This document shows, one piece after another, positions 47,828 to 57,610 of a stretch of DNA of 64,000 bases. The notes under the pieces are model-generated. The model saw only the letters and a list, made by a program, of their open reading frames with translations, was not told where the DNA came from and ran no database searches. Where the stretch lies: assembly GCF_002157735.2 (NCBI RefSeq), contig NZ_AP018689.1, positions 248,001 to 312,000 of the forward strand, given 5' to 3'. Position 1 is the stretch's first letter; every line of letters starts with the position of its first letter. Source of the DNA: Vibrio aphrogenes. GTDB lineage: Bacteria; Pseudomonadota; Gammaproteobacteria; Enterobacterales; Vibrionaceae. Made by a program: the position numbers and the translations under genes.

Positions 47828-48736
47828 ATGGAACAAGAACGTTTAACACATTTACAGCAACTGGAAGCGGAGAGTATTCATATTATCCGTGAAGTGGCGG
47901 CTGAATTTGATAATCCCGTCATGATGTACTCAATCGGCAAAGATTCAGCGGTGATGTTGCATTTAGCGCGTAAAGCTTTTTATCCCGGCAAAATTCCCTT
48001 TCCACTTTTGCACGTAGATACGGATTGGAAATTTAAAGAAATGATCGAATTTCGCGATCGCACAGCCAAAAAATATGGTTTTGATTTGTTAGTGCATAAG
48101 AATCCTGAAGGCTTGGCGATGGGATGTAATCCATTTGTACATGGTTCATCTAAACACACCGACATCATGAAAACTCAAGGTTTAAAACAAGCATTGAATA
48201 AATATGGTTTTGATGCTGCTTTTGGTGGGGCTCGTCGTGATGAAGAAAAGTCACGCGCGAAAGAGCGAGTGTATTCATTTCGTGATAAACACCATACTTG
48301 GGACCCTAAAAATCAGCGCCCAGAGCTATGGCATACCTATAACGGCCAAGTCAATAAAGGGGAAAGCATTCGCGTGTTCCCACTTTCAAATTGGACTGAA
48401 TTGGATATTTGGCAATACATCTATCTTGAAAACATTGAAATCGTGCCACTGTATTTAGCGGCGGTACGCCCTGTGGTGGAACGAGATGGCATGTTGATCA
48501 TGGTGGACGATGATCGCTTCCAATTTGAAGAAGGGGATAAGGTTGAACAAAAGAGTGTACGTTTTCGAACGCTGGGCTGTTATCCGTTGACCGGAGCCAT
48601 TGAATCCACTGCGGCAACGCTACCTGAGATCATTCAAGAAATGTTGGTCGCGACCTCGAGTGAACGTCAAGGTCGGGCGATCGACCATGATCAGTCAGGA
48701 TCGATGGAATTGAAGAAACGCCAAGGTTATTTCTAA
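47828..48736 (+). CDS. cysD: Sulfate adenylyltransferase subunit 2 (CysD)
   Basis: Forms APS from sulfate and ATP together with CysN. 302 residues; the PP-loop is [20 protein letters not shown], followed by [37 protein letters not shown] and the C-terminal [14 protein letters not shown]. Ribosome binding site AAGGA 8 nt upstream. cysN follows after 53 nt. Confidence 0.97.
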   Translation: MEQERLTHLQQLEAESIHIIREVAAEFDNPVMMYSIGKDSAVMLHLARKAFYPGKIPFPLLHVDTDWKFKEMIEFRDRTAKKYGFDLLVHKNPEGLAMGCNPFVHGSSKHTDIMKTQGLKQALNKYGFDAAFGGARRDEEKSRAKERVYSFRDKHHTWDPKNQRPELWHTYNGQVNKGESIRVFPLSNWTELDIWQYIYLENIEIVPLYLAAVRPVVERDGMLIMVDDDRFQFEEGDKVEQKSVRFRTLGCYPLTGAIESTAATLPEIIQEMLVATSSERQGRAIDHDQSGSMELKKRQGYF

Positions 48737-48789
48737 GCAATGCCTACTCACAAAAGTGTCAATATTGAACGTTACCAAAAGGATTTATT

Positions 48790-50241
48790 ATGAATGCAGT
48801 CATTGAAGCCGAGTTGGCAGAATTAGGCATTGAAGGGTATCTCACCCAACACCAATACAAATCGTTAATGCGCTTTTTAACCTGTGGTTCTGTCGATGAT
48901 GGGAAAAGCACGTTAATTGGCCGTTTGCTACACGATTCTAAGCAAATTTATGAAGATCAATTAGCGGCGGTAAATAATGACAGTCAACGTGTCGGAACTA
49001 CCGGTGAGCGACCGGATCTGGCTTTACTGGTTGATGGCCTACAAGCGGAGCGTGAACAAGGCATTACCATTGATGTTGCCTATCGTTACTTCTCGACCAA
49101 AAAACGTAAATTTATCATTGCTGATACTCCGGGGCATGAGCAATACACACGTAACATGGCCACTGGTGCATCCACTTGTGATGTGGCGGTGATCTTGATT
49201 GATGCTCGTAAAGGCGTCTTAGATCAAACTCGTCGTCATTCTTTTATTTCCAGTTTATTGGGGATTCGTAATTTTGTGGTAGCGGTTAATAAAATGGACT
49301 TAGTGGATTATTCTCAGCAACGATTTGACGAGATCCGTGAGCAATATCTGGCGTTCTCGCAACACTTGAATCCAAATATTGATATTCAACTTATCCCGAT
49401 TTCAGCCTTGGAAGGGGATAACGTAGTCGATCAAACACAAAACCTTGCATGGTATCAAGGTAAGCCCTTATTACAAATTCTTGAAGATATCGATCTGAGC
49501 CAAGCGCACACCCAAGGTGAATTTCGCTTGCCGGTGCAATATGTCAACCGCCCGAATCTCGACTTTCGCGGTTTTGCCGGCACGATTGCCAATGGCACCA
49601 TCAGTGTCGGGGATGAGATAACCGCATTACCTTCTGGCAAGAGCTCTAAAGTCGCGAGAATCGTTACCTTTGATGGTGATTTAGATTCAGCGCGAGCGGG
49701 ACAAGCGGTGACCTTAACCTTGCAAGATGAAATCGATATTAGCCGTGGGGATTTATTGGTGCCTACAGGAGCCAAGATCAAAGCGACTAATCAATTTTTA
49801 GCTGATGTGGTCTGGATGACGGATCAACCTTTTGCTCCAGGGCGTCAGTACGACATTAAAATTGCCGGCAAGAAGACCATTGGTCAATTGGAGCAGGTGA
49901 AGCATCAATATGACATTAACAAGCTAGAGGCTTTTGATGCCACAGAATTGCCATTAAATGGAATTGGGTTATGTGAGATTTCTCTAACTGAAACAGTCGC
50001 TTTAGACCACTATACCGACTGCTCGGATACCGGTGGTTTTATTATTATCGATCGCTTAACCAATGTGACGGTTGGGGCCGGTATGATCCGAGAACGTCTA
50101 ACTGGCTTACAGGCTCAAGCTACGAGTGTATCGAGCTTTGAGGTCGAGTTAAATGCCTTAATCCGTAAGCATTTTCCTCATTGGGAGGCCAAAGATATTG
50201 GTCACTTGTTCCATGCTGTTCGCAGTGATGAGAACTCGTAA
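48790..50241 (+). CDS. cysN: Sulfate adenylyltransferase subunit 1 (CysN)
   Basis: GTPase that drives APS synthesis by CysD. 483 residues of EF-Tu-like architecture: P-loop [62 protein letters not shown]. No C-terminal CysC fusion; the APS kinase is a separate gene downstream. Confidence 0.97.
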   Translation: MNAVIEAELAELGIEGYLTQHQYKSLMRFLTCGSVDDGKSTLIGRLLHDSKQIYEDQLAAVNNDSQRVGTTGERPDLALLVDGLQAEREQGITIDVAYRYFSTKKRKFIIADTPGHEQYTRNMATGASTCDVAVILIDARKGVLDQTRRHSFISSLLGIRNFVVAVNKMDLVDYSQQRFDEIREQYLAFSQHLNPNIDIQLIPISALEGDNVVDQTQNLAWYQGKPLLQILEDIDLSQAHTQGEFRLPVQYVNRPNLDFRGFAGTIANGTISVGDEITALPSGKSSKVARIVTFDGDLDSARAGQAVTLTLQDEIDISRGDLLVPTGAKIKATNQFLADVVWMTDQPFAPGRQYDIKIAGKKTIGQLEQVKHQYDINKLEAFDATELPLNGIGLCEISLTETVALDHYTDCSDTGGFIIIDRLTNVTVGAGMIRERLTGLQAQATSVSSFEVELNALIRKHFPHWEAKDIGHLFHAVRSDENS

Positions 50242-50268
50242 AGTATGTGGATGGTGGAGCAAGGTGCC

Positions 50269-51993
50269 ATGCTGGAAAAATGGTTAGTGTTACTCCTATT
50301 GGTTGCCATTATTGGCGCTTTGATCTTCACCAAAATAAAACCGAGCTTTATTTTTGCCACCACCGCTTTAATGGCTTTTATGACCGGAGCGGTGGATCTG
50401 GATGGCTTGGCGAAAAATTTCACCAATGCTTCTTTGTTAACTTTAGTCTTGCTGATCTTGGCTTCTTGCGCATTAGAAAAAACGCGCTTGATCAGTTGGA
50501 TTAGCCGCCATATCTCCTCTGGGAGACTGGGGACTGCGGTGGCAAAACTAGGGTTATCCACGGCTTTTCTGTCTTCCTTTACCAATAATACCGCGGTGGT
50601 GGTGTCTTTGATTGGGGCGATCAAGCGTAATCAATCGCATGCACCATCACGGTTATTGATCCCGTTATCTTATGCGGCGATCTTAGGAGGGACGCTTACT
50701 TTAATTGGCACCTCCACCAATTTAATCATTAATAGCTTTGTGGTTGATGCTGGCTTACCGAGCCTAGGTTTTTTTGCTCCTACATGCATAGGCCTTGCGA
50801 TTTTATTGATCGGTGTGATGGTGTTGATCCCATTGAGCTATTTATTACCGCACAGTGAGACTCATGAGCAGGATGATTTGCCTTATTTTCTTGAGGCTAA
50901 AGTGGAGCGAGGGTCTCCTCTTATCGGTAAAAGTATTGCTCAAAATAACTTACGTGCATTACGCAAATTATTTTTGGCGGAAGTAGTACGTAATGGCGTG
51001 ACGATACCATCAGTGACACCGGATCTGCTACTGCTAGAAAATGATCGTTTGTTATTTTGTGGCGATGTGGAAAGTGTCGCAACCTTACAAGAGATCCCTG
51101 GGATCACCTTGTATGGACAGCATCACCTTAACGGGCAAAGTTTTATCGAAGTTGTGGTTAGCCAGTCCTCATCAATATGCGATAAGACGTTGAAATCAAG
51201 TCAATTTAGAGAGCGTTTTGATGCGGTGGTGGTAGCCATTCGTCGTGGTCATGAGCGCTTAGAAGGCGGGTTAGGAAGTATTGCACTTGCTGCTGGAGAT
51301 ACTTTAGTACTCGTGCCTGGTAAGGGGTTTCAGTCAGCAAGACAAGCGCATAATAAAGAATTTGTTCTCATTAATGACTTAGATTCGAGTGCCAAATTGG
51401 ATCGCAGTAAATCAGCTATGGTGCTGCTTGGTTTTGCCGCGATTATCAGTTTGTCATTGCTGGGAGTGATCCCGATTATTAAAGGTTTGGCAGGGTATTT
51501 AGTGGTGATGCTGTTCATCGGAGCGGTGGGGATTGGTGAATTAAGACGCCGTTTTCCGATCGATATTGTCATGATTGTCGGCTCAGCTTTATGTTTGGCG
51601 CAATTGATGATGTCTTCTGGGTTATCACAAGAAATAGGTAATGGCTTTATCCATCTGTTTCATGGCTCGGGCCCATTGGGCGCTTTGATTGCAACCTATT
51701 TGCTGACCTTATTATTAACGGAGCTTATCACCAATAATGCGGCGGCTGCATTGGCCTTCCCTTTAGGTTATAGCATGGCGGTTGGCTATGGTGTCGATCC
51801 TATGCCGTTTATTATGGCGGTTTTGTTTGGAGCCAGTGCGAGCTTTATTTCACCTTATGGTTATCAAACAAACTTATTGGTGTATAGCGTCGGCAATTAC
51901 CGGGTTAAAGATTTTATTAAAATAGGGTTGCCGATTTCGCTGGTCTATTCCGCCGTGACCTTAACTTTAATCCCATATTTTTTTCCTTTTTAA
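50269..51993 (+). CDS. SLC13-family permease with central RCK_C domains, probable sulfate transporter
   Basis: About 12 membrane segments split by a soluble middle. The N-terminal half has SFTNNTAVVVSLIGAIK and LGGTLTLIGTSTNLIINSF; two TrkA-C (RCK_C) domains at about residues 205-375 include PYFLEAKVERGSPLIGKSI and LVPGKGFQSARQ; the C-terminal half has ELITNNAAAALAFPLGYSMA and SFISPYGYQTNLLVYSVG. The paired TNN/GTSTN motifs mark the DASS (SLC13) family. Lying between cysN and cysC, it most likely imports sulfate. The ATG at 50269 (GGAG upstream) is preferred over in-frame starts at 50245 and 50251. Confidence 0.88.
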   Translation: MLEKWLVLLLLVAIIGALIFTKIKPSFIFATTALMAFMTGAVDLDGLAKNFTNASLLTLVLLILASCALEKTRLISWISRHISSGRLGTAVAKLGLSTAFLSSFTNNTAVVVSLIGAIKRNQSHAPSRLLIPLSYAAILGGTLTLIGTSTNLIINSFVVDAGLPSLGFFAPTCIGLAILLIGVMVLIPLSYLLPHSETHEQDDLPYFLEAKVERGSPLIGKSIAQNNLRALRKLFLAEVVRNGVTIPSVTPDLLLLENDRLLFCGDVESVATLQEIPGITLYGQHHLNGQSFIEVVVSQSSSICDKTLKSSQFRERFDAVVVAIRRGHERLEGGLGSIALAAGDTLVLVPGKGFQSARQAHNKEFVLINDLDSSAKLDRSKSAMVLLGFAAIISLSLLGVIPIIKGLAGYLVVMLFIGAVGIGELRRRFPIDIVMIVGSALCLAQLMMSSGLSQEIGNGFIHLFHGSGPLGALIATYLLTLLLTELITNNAAAALAFPLGYSMAVGYGVDPMPFIMAVLFGASASFISPYGYQTNLLVYSVGNYRVKDFIKIGLPISLVYSAVTLTLIPYFFPF

Positions 51994-52036
51994 TATTGTA
52001 ATTATTACGGCGTAAGCCATTAGGATGGACTCTTTT

Positions 52037-52648
52037 ATGACCGAATTAACTAAAGATGAAAACGTCATTTGGCATCAGCATCAAGTGACCAAGCAAACTC
52101 GCGCTGAATTGAAAAATCAAAAACCAGTCGTTTTGTGGTTTACCGGGTTATCGGGAGCAGGGAAATCAACCGTAGCGGGGGCTCTCGAAAGCAAATTAGC
52201 ACAACTGGGTTATCACACGTATTTATTAGATGGTGATAATGTTCGTCATGGATTGTGTCGTGATTTAGGTTTCTCGGCCCAAGATCGCCGTGAAAATATT
52301 CGTCGTATTGGTGAATTAGCGAAATTGATGGCTGACGCTGGCTTGATTGTGCTTTCGGCCTTCATTTCACCCCATCGTGCTGAACGTCAAATGGTGCGAG
52401 AGTTGCTGCCTGAAGGGGAATTTATCGAGGTTTTTGTTAATGCGCCTCTTGCTGTCTGTGAGCAGCGAGATCCTAAGGGGTTGTATAAGAAAGCCCGTGC
52501 CGGGGAAATCGCTAATTTTACCGGCATTGATTCTGATTACGAAGCGCCGCAACAGCCAGAAATAGACTTATTGGCCGGTGAGCACTCTTTAGATGAACTG
52601 GTTGCGCAATGCTTACAAGCTTTAAGAGAGAGAGCGGTGATTGCGTAA
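52037..52648 (+). CDS. cysC: Adenylylsulfate kinase CysC
   Basis: Phosphorylates APS to PAPS. P-loop [92 protein letters not shown]. 203 residues from the ATG at 52037; an ATG at 52025 would add four residues and neither has an ideal ribosome binding site. Last gene of the operon. Confidence 0.96.
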   Translation: MTELTKDENVIWHQHQVTKQTRAELKNQKPVVLWFTGLSGAGKSTVAGALESKLAQLGYHTYLLDGDNVRHGLCRDLGFSAQDRRENIRRIGELAKLMADAGLIVLSAFISPHRAERQMVRELLPEGEFIEVFVNAPLAVCEQRDPKGLYKKARAGEIANFTGIDSDYEAPQQPEIDLLAGEHSLDELVAQCLQALRERAVIA

Positions 52649-52716
52649 TCGACCATTATCGCTCTCACACTCACTGAGGTTAAATACAAGGTTAACGATA
52701 GCAGGGCATGCCATGT

Positions 52717-53253
52717 TTAGAGATCGTCGTATTCTTCAATAGCGTCTCCTTCCAAGGTATAACCCGTTTGCGCTAATTCATGATCGAGAGTTTGCGTTTC
52801 CAAGGTGCCAATTACATACACTACATCCCACAATTGTTGCACCGGAGCCCCTTTCGGAAATTTGACGTAAATGATTTGATTGGGCGGCGGTGGTGGCACA
52901 TGAATACAAGCGCCAAAATAGGGTACCAGTAAAAACTCAGTAATGGTGTTTTCATCGCCTTCTAGTGGGATGACAAAGCCCGGAATTTTGACATAACTTT
53001 TATTTAATTCTGGGCGAGTGTTTCCGATTAAGTTTTGTTTTGCCGCGCCGCCTTCATGGCCACCAGGGGCCGGCATTCCCAACTTATCAAAGTTTTTTTG
53101 CTCATCGATAGGCACCAAATCTAACCAATCTAGTTTGAGTGGCTGCTTATCATTTTGTGCATGAGCGAGCATACTGAATGCGGTTAAAAGGCACAGCAGT
53201 AGGCCGAGTATTTTCAGTGATGAGTGAGCAGAGTAAGCACGAAACATTTGCAT
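52717..53253 (-). CDS. DUF3299 exported protein of the zinc-uptake cluster
   Basis: 178 residues with a signal peptide (hydrophobic ILGLLLCLLTAFSMLAHAQ, cut after AHA). DUF3299 core: YVKIPGFVIPLEGDENTITEFLLVPYFGACIHVPPPPPNQIIYVK and LWDVVYVIGTLE, with one conserved Cys and His in ACIHVPPPP. Its ribosome binding site AAGG lies in the last codon region of the permease upstream, so it is coupled to the ABC genes. Role unknown; context suggests metal handling in the periplasm. Confidence 0.85.
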   Translation of the reverse strand: MQMFRAYSAHSSLKILGLLLCLLTAFSMLAHAQNDKQPLKLDWLDLVPIDEQKNFDKLGMPAPGGHEGGAAKQNLIGNTRPELNKSYVKIPGFVIPLEGDENTITEFLLVPYFGACIHVPPPPPNQIIYVKFPKGAPVQQLWDVVYVIGTLETQTLDHELAQTGYTLEGDAIEEYDDL

Positions 53254-53255
53254 AG

Positions 53256-54515
53256 TTATACCTTAATGGTCATGCCATCAATAATAGAATGGCGGTACGC
53301 TTTAAACGATGGGAATAACCCAATCAAGACCCCTGAAGCTTGTACTAACAACAACAAGGTCAGATCATGATGGGTTAAGGTGCTCAACGCAATCTTTATT
53401 CCATACTGTTGCTCTATGATGGGAGCGGAGGACGCTAAAACCATATACAACAACGCCACACCAAACGAGATACCTAATAAGGTCAGCAAGCTTGCTTCAC
53501 TCATAAGCAAAAAGAAAATATGCTTCGGTTGCGCGCCCATTGCCCGTAAAATCGCCATTTCACGTCGCCGCTCTTGTAAACTGGTTAACAGGCCAGTCAG
53601 CATACCTAATAACCCTGCCACCACCACGAAAGCGGAAATGACCATCAAGGCTTGTTCGGCAACCGACATCATGCCCCATAATTCGCTTAAAGCAATGCCC
53701 GGTAAAATCGCACTCAAAGGCTCTTTGGGATAATTATTGATTTGCCTTTGTAGCATGAAAGTTTGAATTTTAGAGTTGAGCCCTAATAAAAAGGCGGTGA
53801 TTTGTTTCGGTTCAAACTGAGTTTGTTTTAATTGCTCTTGGCTGGGAGTATGGCCTAAATGTGCGCCCGATTCCCAACCAATATGAATCGCTTCTATGGC
53901 TTCTAACGATACATGCACAGTTTTATCTACGGGAGTGCCTGTGGGGGCTAATATTCCAACCACAGTAAAAGGAAGATTGTTATGGCGAGTAAAGGCTTTG
54001 TCACTAATTCCATGCGCAATAATCAGATCATCGCCTAATTGATAGTGTAACTTTTTGGCGACATCCGAACCTAACACCACATCAAACAAGCCTTTAAACT
54101 CATGACCATAAGCGAAAGTAAGTGGTTGCTTACTTCCATAATGATAAAATTTAAAGTAATCCTGATTGGTTCCCATGACGCGAAAGCCACGATGAGAGTC
54201 GCCCAATGAGATCGGAATGGCCCATTTGACTTGTGGTAACTTCCGGATGGCTTGATAACTTGTCCAATCAATATTATTAGTCGCATTGCCGATCCTAAAC
54301 ACCGAGTAAAGGAGCAAATTGATATCGCCCGAACGAGCACCGACAATCAGATCGGTATTTGAGATCGTATTAGCAAAGCTGCTTTTGGCTTGAGTGCGAA
54401 TTTTTTCGACACCGAGCAGCAGCAATACCGAAATTGCGACCGTAAAAATGGTGAGTAGGGCTGTCGTTTTACGGTTGAGCAGGCTTTTCCAAGCTAAAGA
54501 AATAATGGCGCTCAT
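53256..54515 (-). CDS. ABC transporter permease, FtsX/MacB type
   Basis: 419 residues with four membrane segments: one near residues 10-35 (LLTIFTVAISVLLLLGV), a large periplasmic MacB-like domain (about 40-270), and three segments at the C-terminus (LMVISAFVVVAGLLGMLTGLL; LLTLLGISFGVALLYMVLASS; LTLLLLVQASGVLIGLFPS). RRREMAILRAMGAQPKHIF is the coupling helix pattern of FtsX-domain permeases. Overlaps the ATPase gene by four bases (ATGA). Such permeases act as mechanotransmitters or lipoprotein releasers rather than classical importers. Confidence 0.88.
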   Translation of the reverse strand: MSAIISLAWKSLLNRKTTALLTIFTVAISVLLLLGVEKIRTQAKSSFANTISNTDLIVGARSGDINLLLYSVFRIGNATNNIDWTSYQAIRKLPQVKWAIPISLGDSHRGFRVMGTNQDYFKFYHYGSKQPLTFAYGHEFKGLFDVVLGSDVAKKLHYQLGDDLIIAHGISDKAFTRHNNLPFTVVGILAPTGTPVDKTVHVSLEAIEAIHIGWESGAHLGHTPSQEQLKQTQFEPKQITAFLLGLNSKIQTFMLQRQINNYPKEPLSAILPGIALSELWGMMSVAEQALMVISAFVVVAGLLGMLTGLLTSLQERRREMAILRAMGAQPKHIFFLLMSEASLLTLLGISFGVALLYMVLASSAPIIEQQYGIKIALSTLTHHDLTLLLLVQASGVLIGLFPSFKAYRHSIIDGMTIKV

Positions 54516-55240
54516 GACAGTTTCTCCGCTGATGTGAAGGGGTTCACGCGATTAATGTCAGTCAGATCAATACAGCGCTCAAAATAACGCTGCAAGCTTG
54601 CATCATGACTGACAAAGAGCACTGTTGCGCCGGATTGATTGGCTTCTTCCAGTAATAACTCAATGAAGACTTGGCGATTATCGGCATCTAAAGAGGAAGT
54701 GGGTTCATCGGCAATGATCAGCTCAGGTTGGCCAATTAACGCTCGCGCAGCGGCAACTCGTTGTTGTTGACCGATACTCAATTGATTGACTGAACGTTGA
54801 AAGCAGTCTGCTGGTAACTGTAGTCGATGCAATAATTGCTCGGCCTGTTGCTCGGCTGTGTGATGATTGTGAGTAGTCTGGCGTTGGCGTAAATGAGAAA
54901 AACGACACGGTAATAACACATTTTCAATCACAGAAAGATAAGGTAATAAATTGAATTGTTGGAAAATATAACCAATATGATGGGAGCGAAATTGATCGCG
55001 CTGCGCCTGAGTTAATTGTCCTAAATTGTGTCCTAGAAGATGAATTTCACCCGTTTGCGGCGTCATCATTCCAGTTAACAAACTCAGTAAGGTTGATTTA
55101 CCACTTCCACTTGGGCCTTTAATGAAGACGTGTTGGTTTGTTTTGACCGTCAGTTGCTCAATGTCGATGACCAAATGAGGGGATTTTGGCCAAGCAAATT
55201 GGACCTGGTCTAGGCGTACTGCCTCAGAGTGAAGTGTCAT
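54512..55240 (-). CDS. ABC transporter ATPase, LolD/MacB type
   Basis: 242 residues. Walker A is KGPSGSGKSTLLSLLTGM; Q-loop GYIFQQFNLLPYLSVIENVLLPCRF; signature LSIGQQQRVAAARALIG, with I for the usual G; Walker B LIIADEPTSSLD; H-loop FVSHD. Best fits the LolD/MacB group, matching its FtsX-type permease. The second of two adjacent ATGs (55240) is better spaced from GGA. It lies 286 nt after zrgA, beyond a strong hairpin. Confidence 0.88.
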   Translation of the reverse strand: MTLHSEAVRLDQVQFAWPKSPHLVIDIEQLTVKTNQHVFIKGPSGSGKSTLLSLLTGMMTPQTGEIHLLGHNLGQLTQAQRDQFRSHHIGYIFQQFNLLPYLSVIENVLLPCRFSHLRQRQTTHNHHTAEQQAEQLLHRLQLPADCFQRSVNQLSIGQQQRVAAARALIGQPELIIADEPTSSLDADNRQVFIELLLEEANQSGATVLFVSHDASLQRYFERCIDLTDINRVNPFTSAEKLS

Positions 55241-55267
55241 CATTTTTCCATCTTTAGTTCAATAAAT

Positions 55268-55443
55268 AGGGGGCAGTCCCCTGCTTTATAAATCCATGTC
55301 TACCTGATAGCAATCACAGTCATTATCTAACCATCTAATTAGTGTGATTGGTATGACTTAATAAAAACAACGATAACCGTTTCGTTATCGTTGTTTTTAG
55401 AACCACTTAGTTTTTAGAACTAGTTAGTTTTTAGGACCACTTA
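55268..55443 (-). other. zrgA-ABC intergenic region with hairpins and repeats
   Basis: The 286-bp gap holds no gene. Going downstream from zrgA (reverse strand) it has three 17-bp tandem repeats (55427-55443, 55410-55426, 55393-55409), a perfect 15-bp stem hairpin (55363-55398), and a small GGGG/CCCC hairpin (55270-55281) about 27 nt before the ATPase start. Confidence 0.75.
55363..55398 (-). terminator. Strong terminator after zrgA
   Basis: AAAAACAACGATAAC (55363-55377) pairs perfectly with GTTATCGTTGTTTTT (55384-55398), 6-nt loop. Reading the reverse strand the stem ends in a T-run, so it is a textbook intrinsic terminator; it would uncouple zrgA from the ABC genes. Confidence 0.8.
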
Positions 55444-55526
55444 ACCAGTAAAAGGTTTAGTCGCTTTAACGCTCAACCTATTTATGGCCAGTTATTGAAT
55501 GTGAGCGATTATTCACTTACCTCGTA

Positions 55527-56132
<606 letters not shown>

Positions 56133-56281
56133 TTCGTTTCTCTTTTAGTTTAGTGCCCAATGATGAAGAATGAATGAGGTATATAACCATTAATTCATTA
56201 GTTCATTAGTTCAATATTGGGCTGAGTCATCGTGTTTCATGGTGGAGGAGAGAAACGTACCTTAGTGCACCCTTCTCATAC

Positions 56282-56322
56282 AATCAGCCATTGTTATACT
56301 ATAACAATGGCTGATTTGGCAA
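56282..56322 (-). promoter_or_regulatory. Zur-type operator and promoter of zrgA
   Basis: A perfect 35-bp palindrome with one central base (56282-56316) contains TGTTATACTATAACA, which fits the gammaproteobacterial Zur core TGTTATAnTATAACA at every position. On the reverse strand, TTGCCA (56317-56322) and TATAAC (56293-56298) with an 18-bp spacer give a promoter whose spacer and -10 are covered by the operator, as expected for repression by zinc-loaded Zur. Confidence 0.82.
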
Positions 56323-56357
56323 GAGTTGTTATGTTATTACATTTGTGAATAGGGTTG

Positions 56358-56909
56358 CTAGAGATTTTGTTGGATCAGTTGCAGCACTTGTTCAATTTGT
56401 GGTTCAGTCAAGGCCCCTTCTTGATTGAATAAGACTCGTCCGGTTTTATCTTGAACGATAATCGTGGAGGATTTTTCCGTCAGTTGCCATTGCTTCGCCA
56501 CCACACCCTCTTGATCTAATACCATTGATGACCAAGGAAATTCTTCTTTTCCATCTTCCGCGGACGATTTTACAAAAGCACTGGTTCCCCAAATAGAATC
56601 ATCTTGATTGATGATGCTGGTGGTTTGGTATTGGTCTTGTGGAAAATGGGCATTGGTGATGGCATCCATCAAGGGTTTGTTCATCGCTTTAGCGCCACTT
56701 CTGCCTGCTATCGCGTGAATGACACGGACTTTACCTAACATTAATTCGGTATTCCAAGGTAGGTAGTTGACGTTTTTATCTTGAATGAAGATTTCGCCTC
56801 CTTTATCGACACTGACGGCAGGAACACTACTGCCGACTTTAATATTATTAGCGTGTGCCAAAAGGGTGAACATGCTCAAAGCAAGTGCAAGAGAGAGGTT
56901 TTTTATCAT
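56358..56909 (-). CDS. ytfJ: YtfJ family periplasmic protein
   Basis: 183 residues from the ATG at 56909 (AGGA 9 nt upstream); E. coli YtfJ has 184. Signal peptide NLSLALALSMFTLLAHA. Thioredoxin-like family: GEIFIQDKNVNYLPWNTELMLGKVRVIHAIAGRSGAKAMNKPLMDAI, DQYQTTSIINQDDSIWGTSAFVKSS, GRVLFNQEGALTEPQIEQVLQLI. No CxxC pair, so redox activity is not expected. Function unknown. Confidence 0.92.
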   Translation of the reverse strand: MIKNLSLALALSMFTLLAHANNIKVGSSVPAVSVDKGGEIFIQDKNVNYLPWNTELMLGKVRVIHAIAGRSGAKAMNKPLMDAITNAHFPQDQYQTTSIINQDDSIWGTSAFVKSSAEDGKEEFPWSSMVLDQEGVVAKQWQLTEKSSTIIVQDKTGRVLFNQEGALTEPQIEQVLQLIQQNL

Positions 56910-57142
56910 GGTGGTTTTCCTAATTAAATGATGGAAAAGCAAAGCCTTTATCCTTATATACTAGCGCATAAATGGATAGGAAAAGTGTGAAATATAGTTT
57001 GGCTTTAATTTTGCATGTTTGATTAGGCTAGATGATTACGAGGAAAATATTGCGGCGGATATCGTAAATTCTGCGCTAGGTCACTAATTGGCATTTTTAT
57101 GAGAACGAATGTGGCTGAGTGGAATCTTAGCAACTATAAACA

Positions 57143-57160
57143 CTGTAATACCGCAGTAAT
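57143..57160 (+). promoter_or_regulatory. Candidate Pho box upstream of ytfK
   Basis: CTGTAAT (57143-57149), four bases, CAGTAAT (57154-57160): two 7-mers 11 bp apart, the layout of the PhoB site CTGTCAT-N4-CTGTCAT. AAGAAT about 10 bp downstream could be the -10. E. coli ytfK is in the Pho regulon. The rest of the gap 56910-57243 shows only a TTCGCAT/ATGCGAA hairpin near 57161-57180. Confidence 0.4.
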
Positions 57161-57243
57161 ATTCGCATGAAAGAATGCGAACCTTATTCGGAGTTAAGGC
57201 TTGTTAGCTCGTTGTTTTAAATAAAAATAATTAGGATAGACAA

Positions 57244-57456
57244 ATGAACATGCAGCCAATTTTTAATCGCTATCGTCCACTACAAATTGCGCGTTTTGTG
57301 AAGGTGGTCTTTAAAGGGCACTTTGGCATTAAAGGCGTCGGGGAGTTTCATTTTGATCAAGGTAAAGTGCTGCTACCTGATGTATCGAATAAGAAACAAT
57401 TGCAGATCATGAAAGAAGTCAACTTGGCCATCGCCCAATTATCAATGGAATCGTAA
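57244..57456 (+). CDS. ytfK: YtfK (DUF1107) family protein
   Basis: 70 residues: IFNRYRPLQIARFVKVVFKGHFGIKGVGEFHFDQGKVLLP follows E. coli YtfK (68) closely. YtfK activates (p)ppGpp synthesis by SpoT under phosphate or fatty-acid starvation in E. coli. ATG at 57244 with AGGA upstream. Divergent from ytfJ. Confidence 0.92.
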   Translation: MNMQPIFNRYRPLQIARFVKVVFKGHFGIKGVGEFHFDQGKVLLPDVSNKKQLQIMKEVNLAIAQLSMES

Positions 57457-57492
57457 AGGTCACAACGAACCTAACCTCTAATGAGATTAAAC

Positions 57493-57589
57493 CACATCAA
57501 GCTTAGCGGTTTGACTAAGCTTGGTATGTGTTGAGGCTTTATGTATTTGGTAGGTTATGTATTTGGTTAGGGTATGTGTTTAGTTGAAG
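57493..57589 (+). repeat. Hairpin and 16-17 bp tandem repeat between ytfK and msrA
   Basis: AAGCTTAG (57499-57506) pairs with CTAAGCTT (57515-57522) inside a longer imperfect stem ending in CACAT/ATGTG; probably the ytfK terminator, though no T-run follows. Then come three imperfect units starting TATGTATTTGGT: 57540-57555, 57556-57572 and 57573-57589 (the last is divergent). Confidence 0.6.
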
Positions 57590-57610
57590 CTTGGCATGAT
57601 TGACCAAAAA

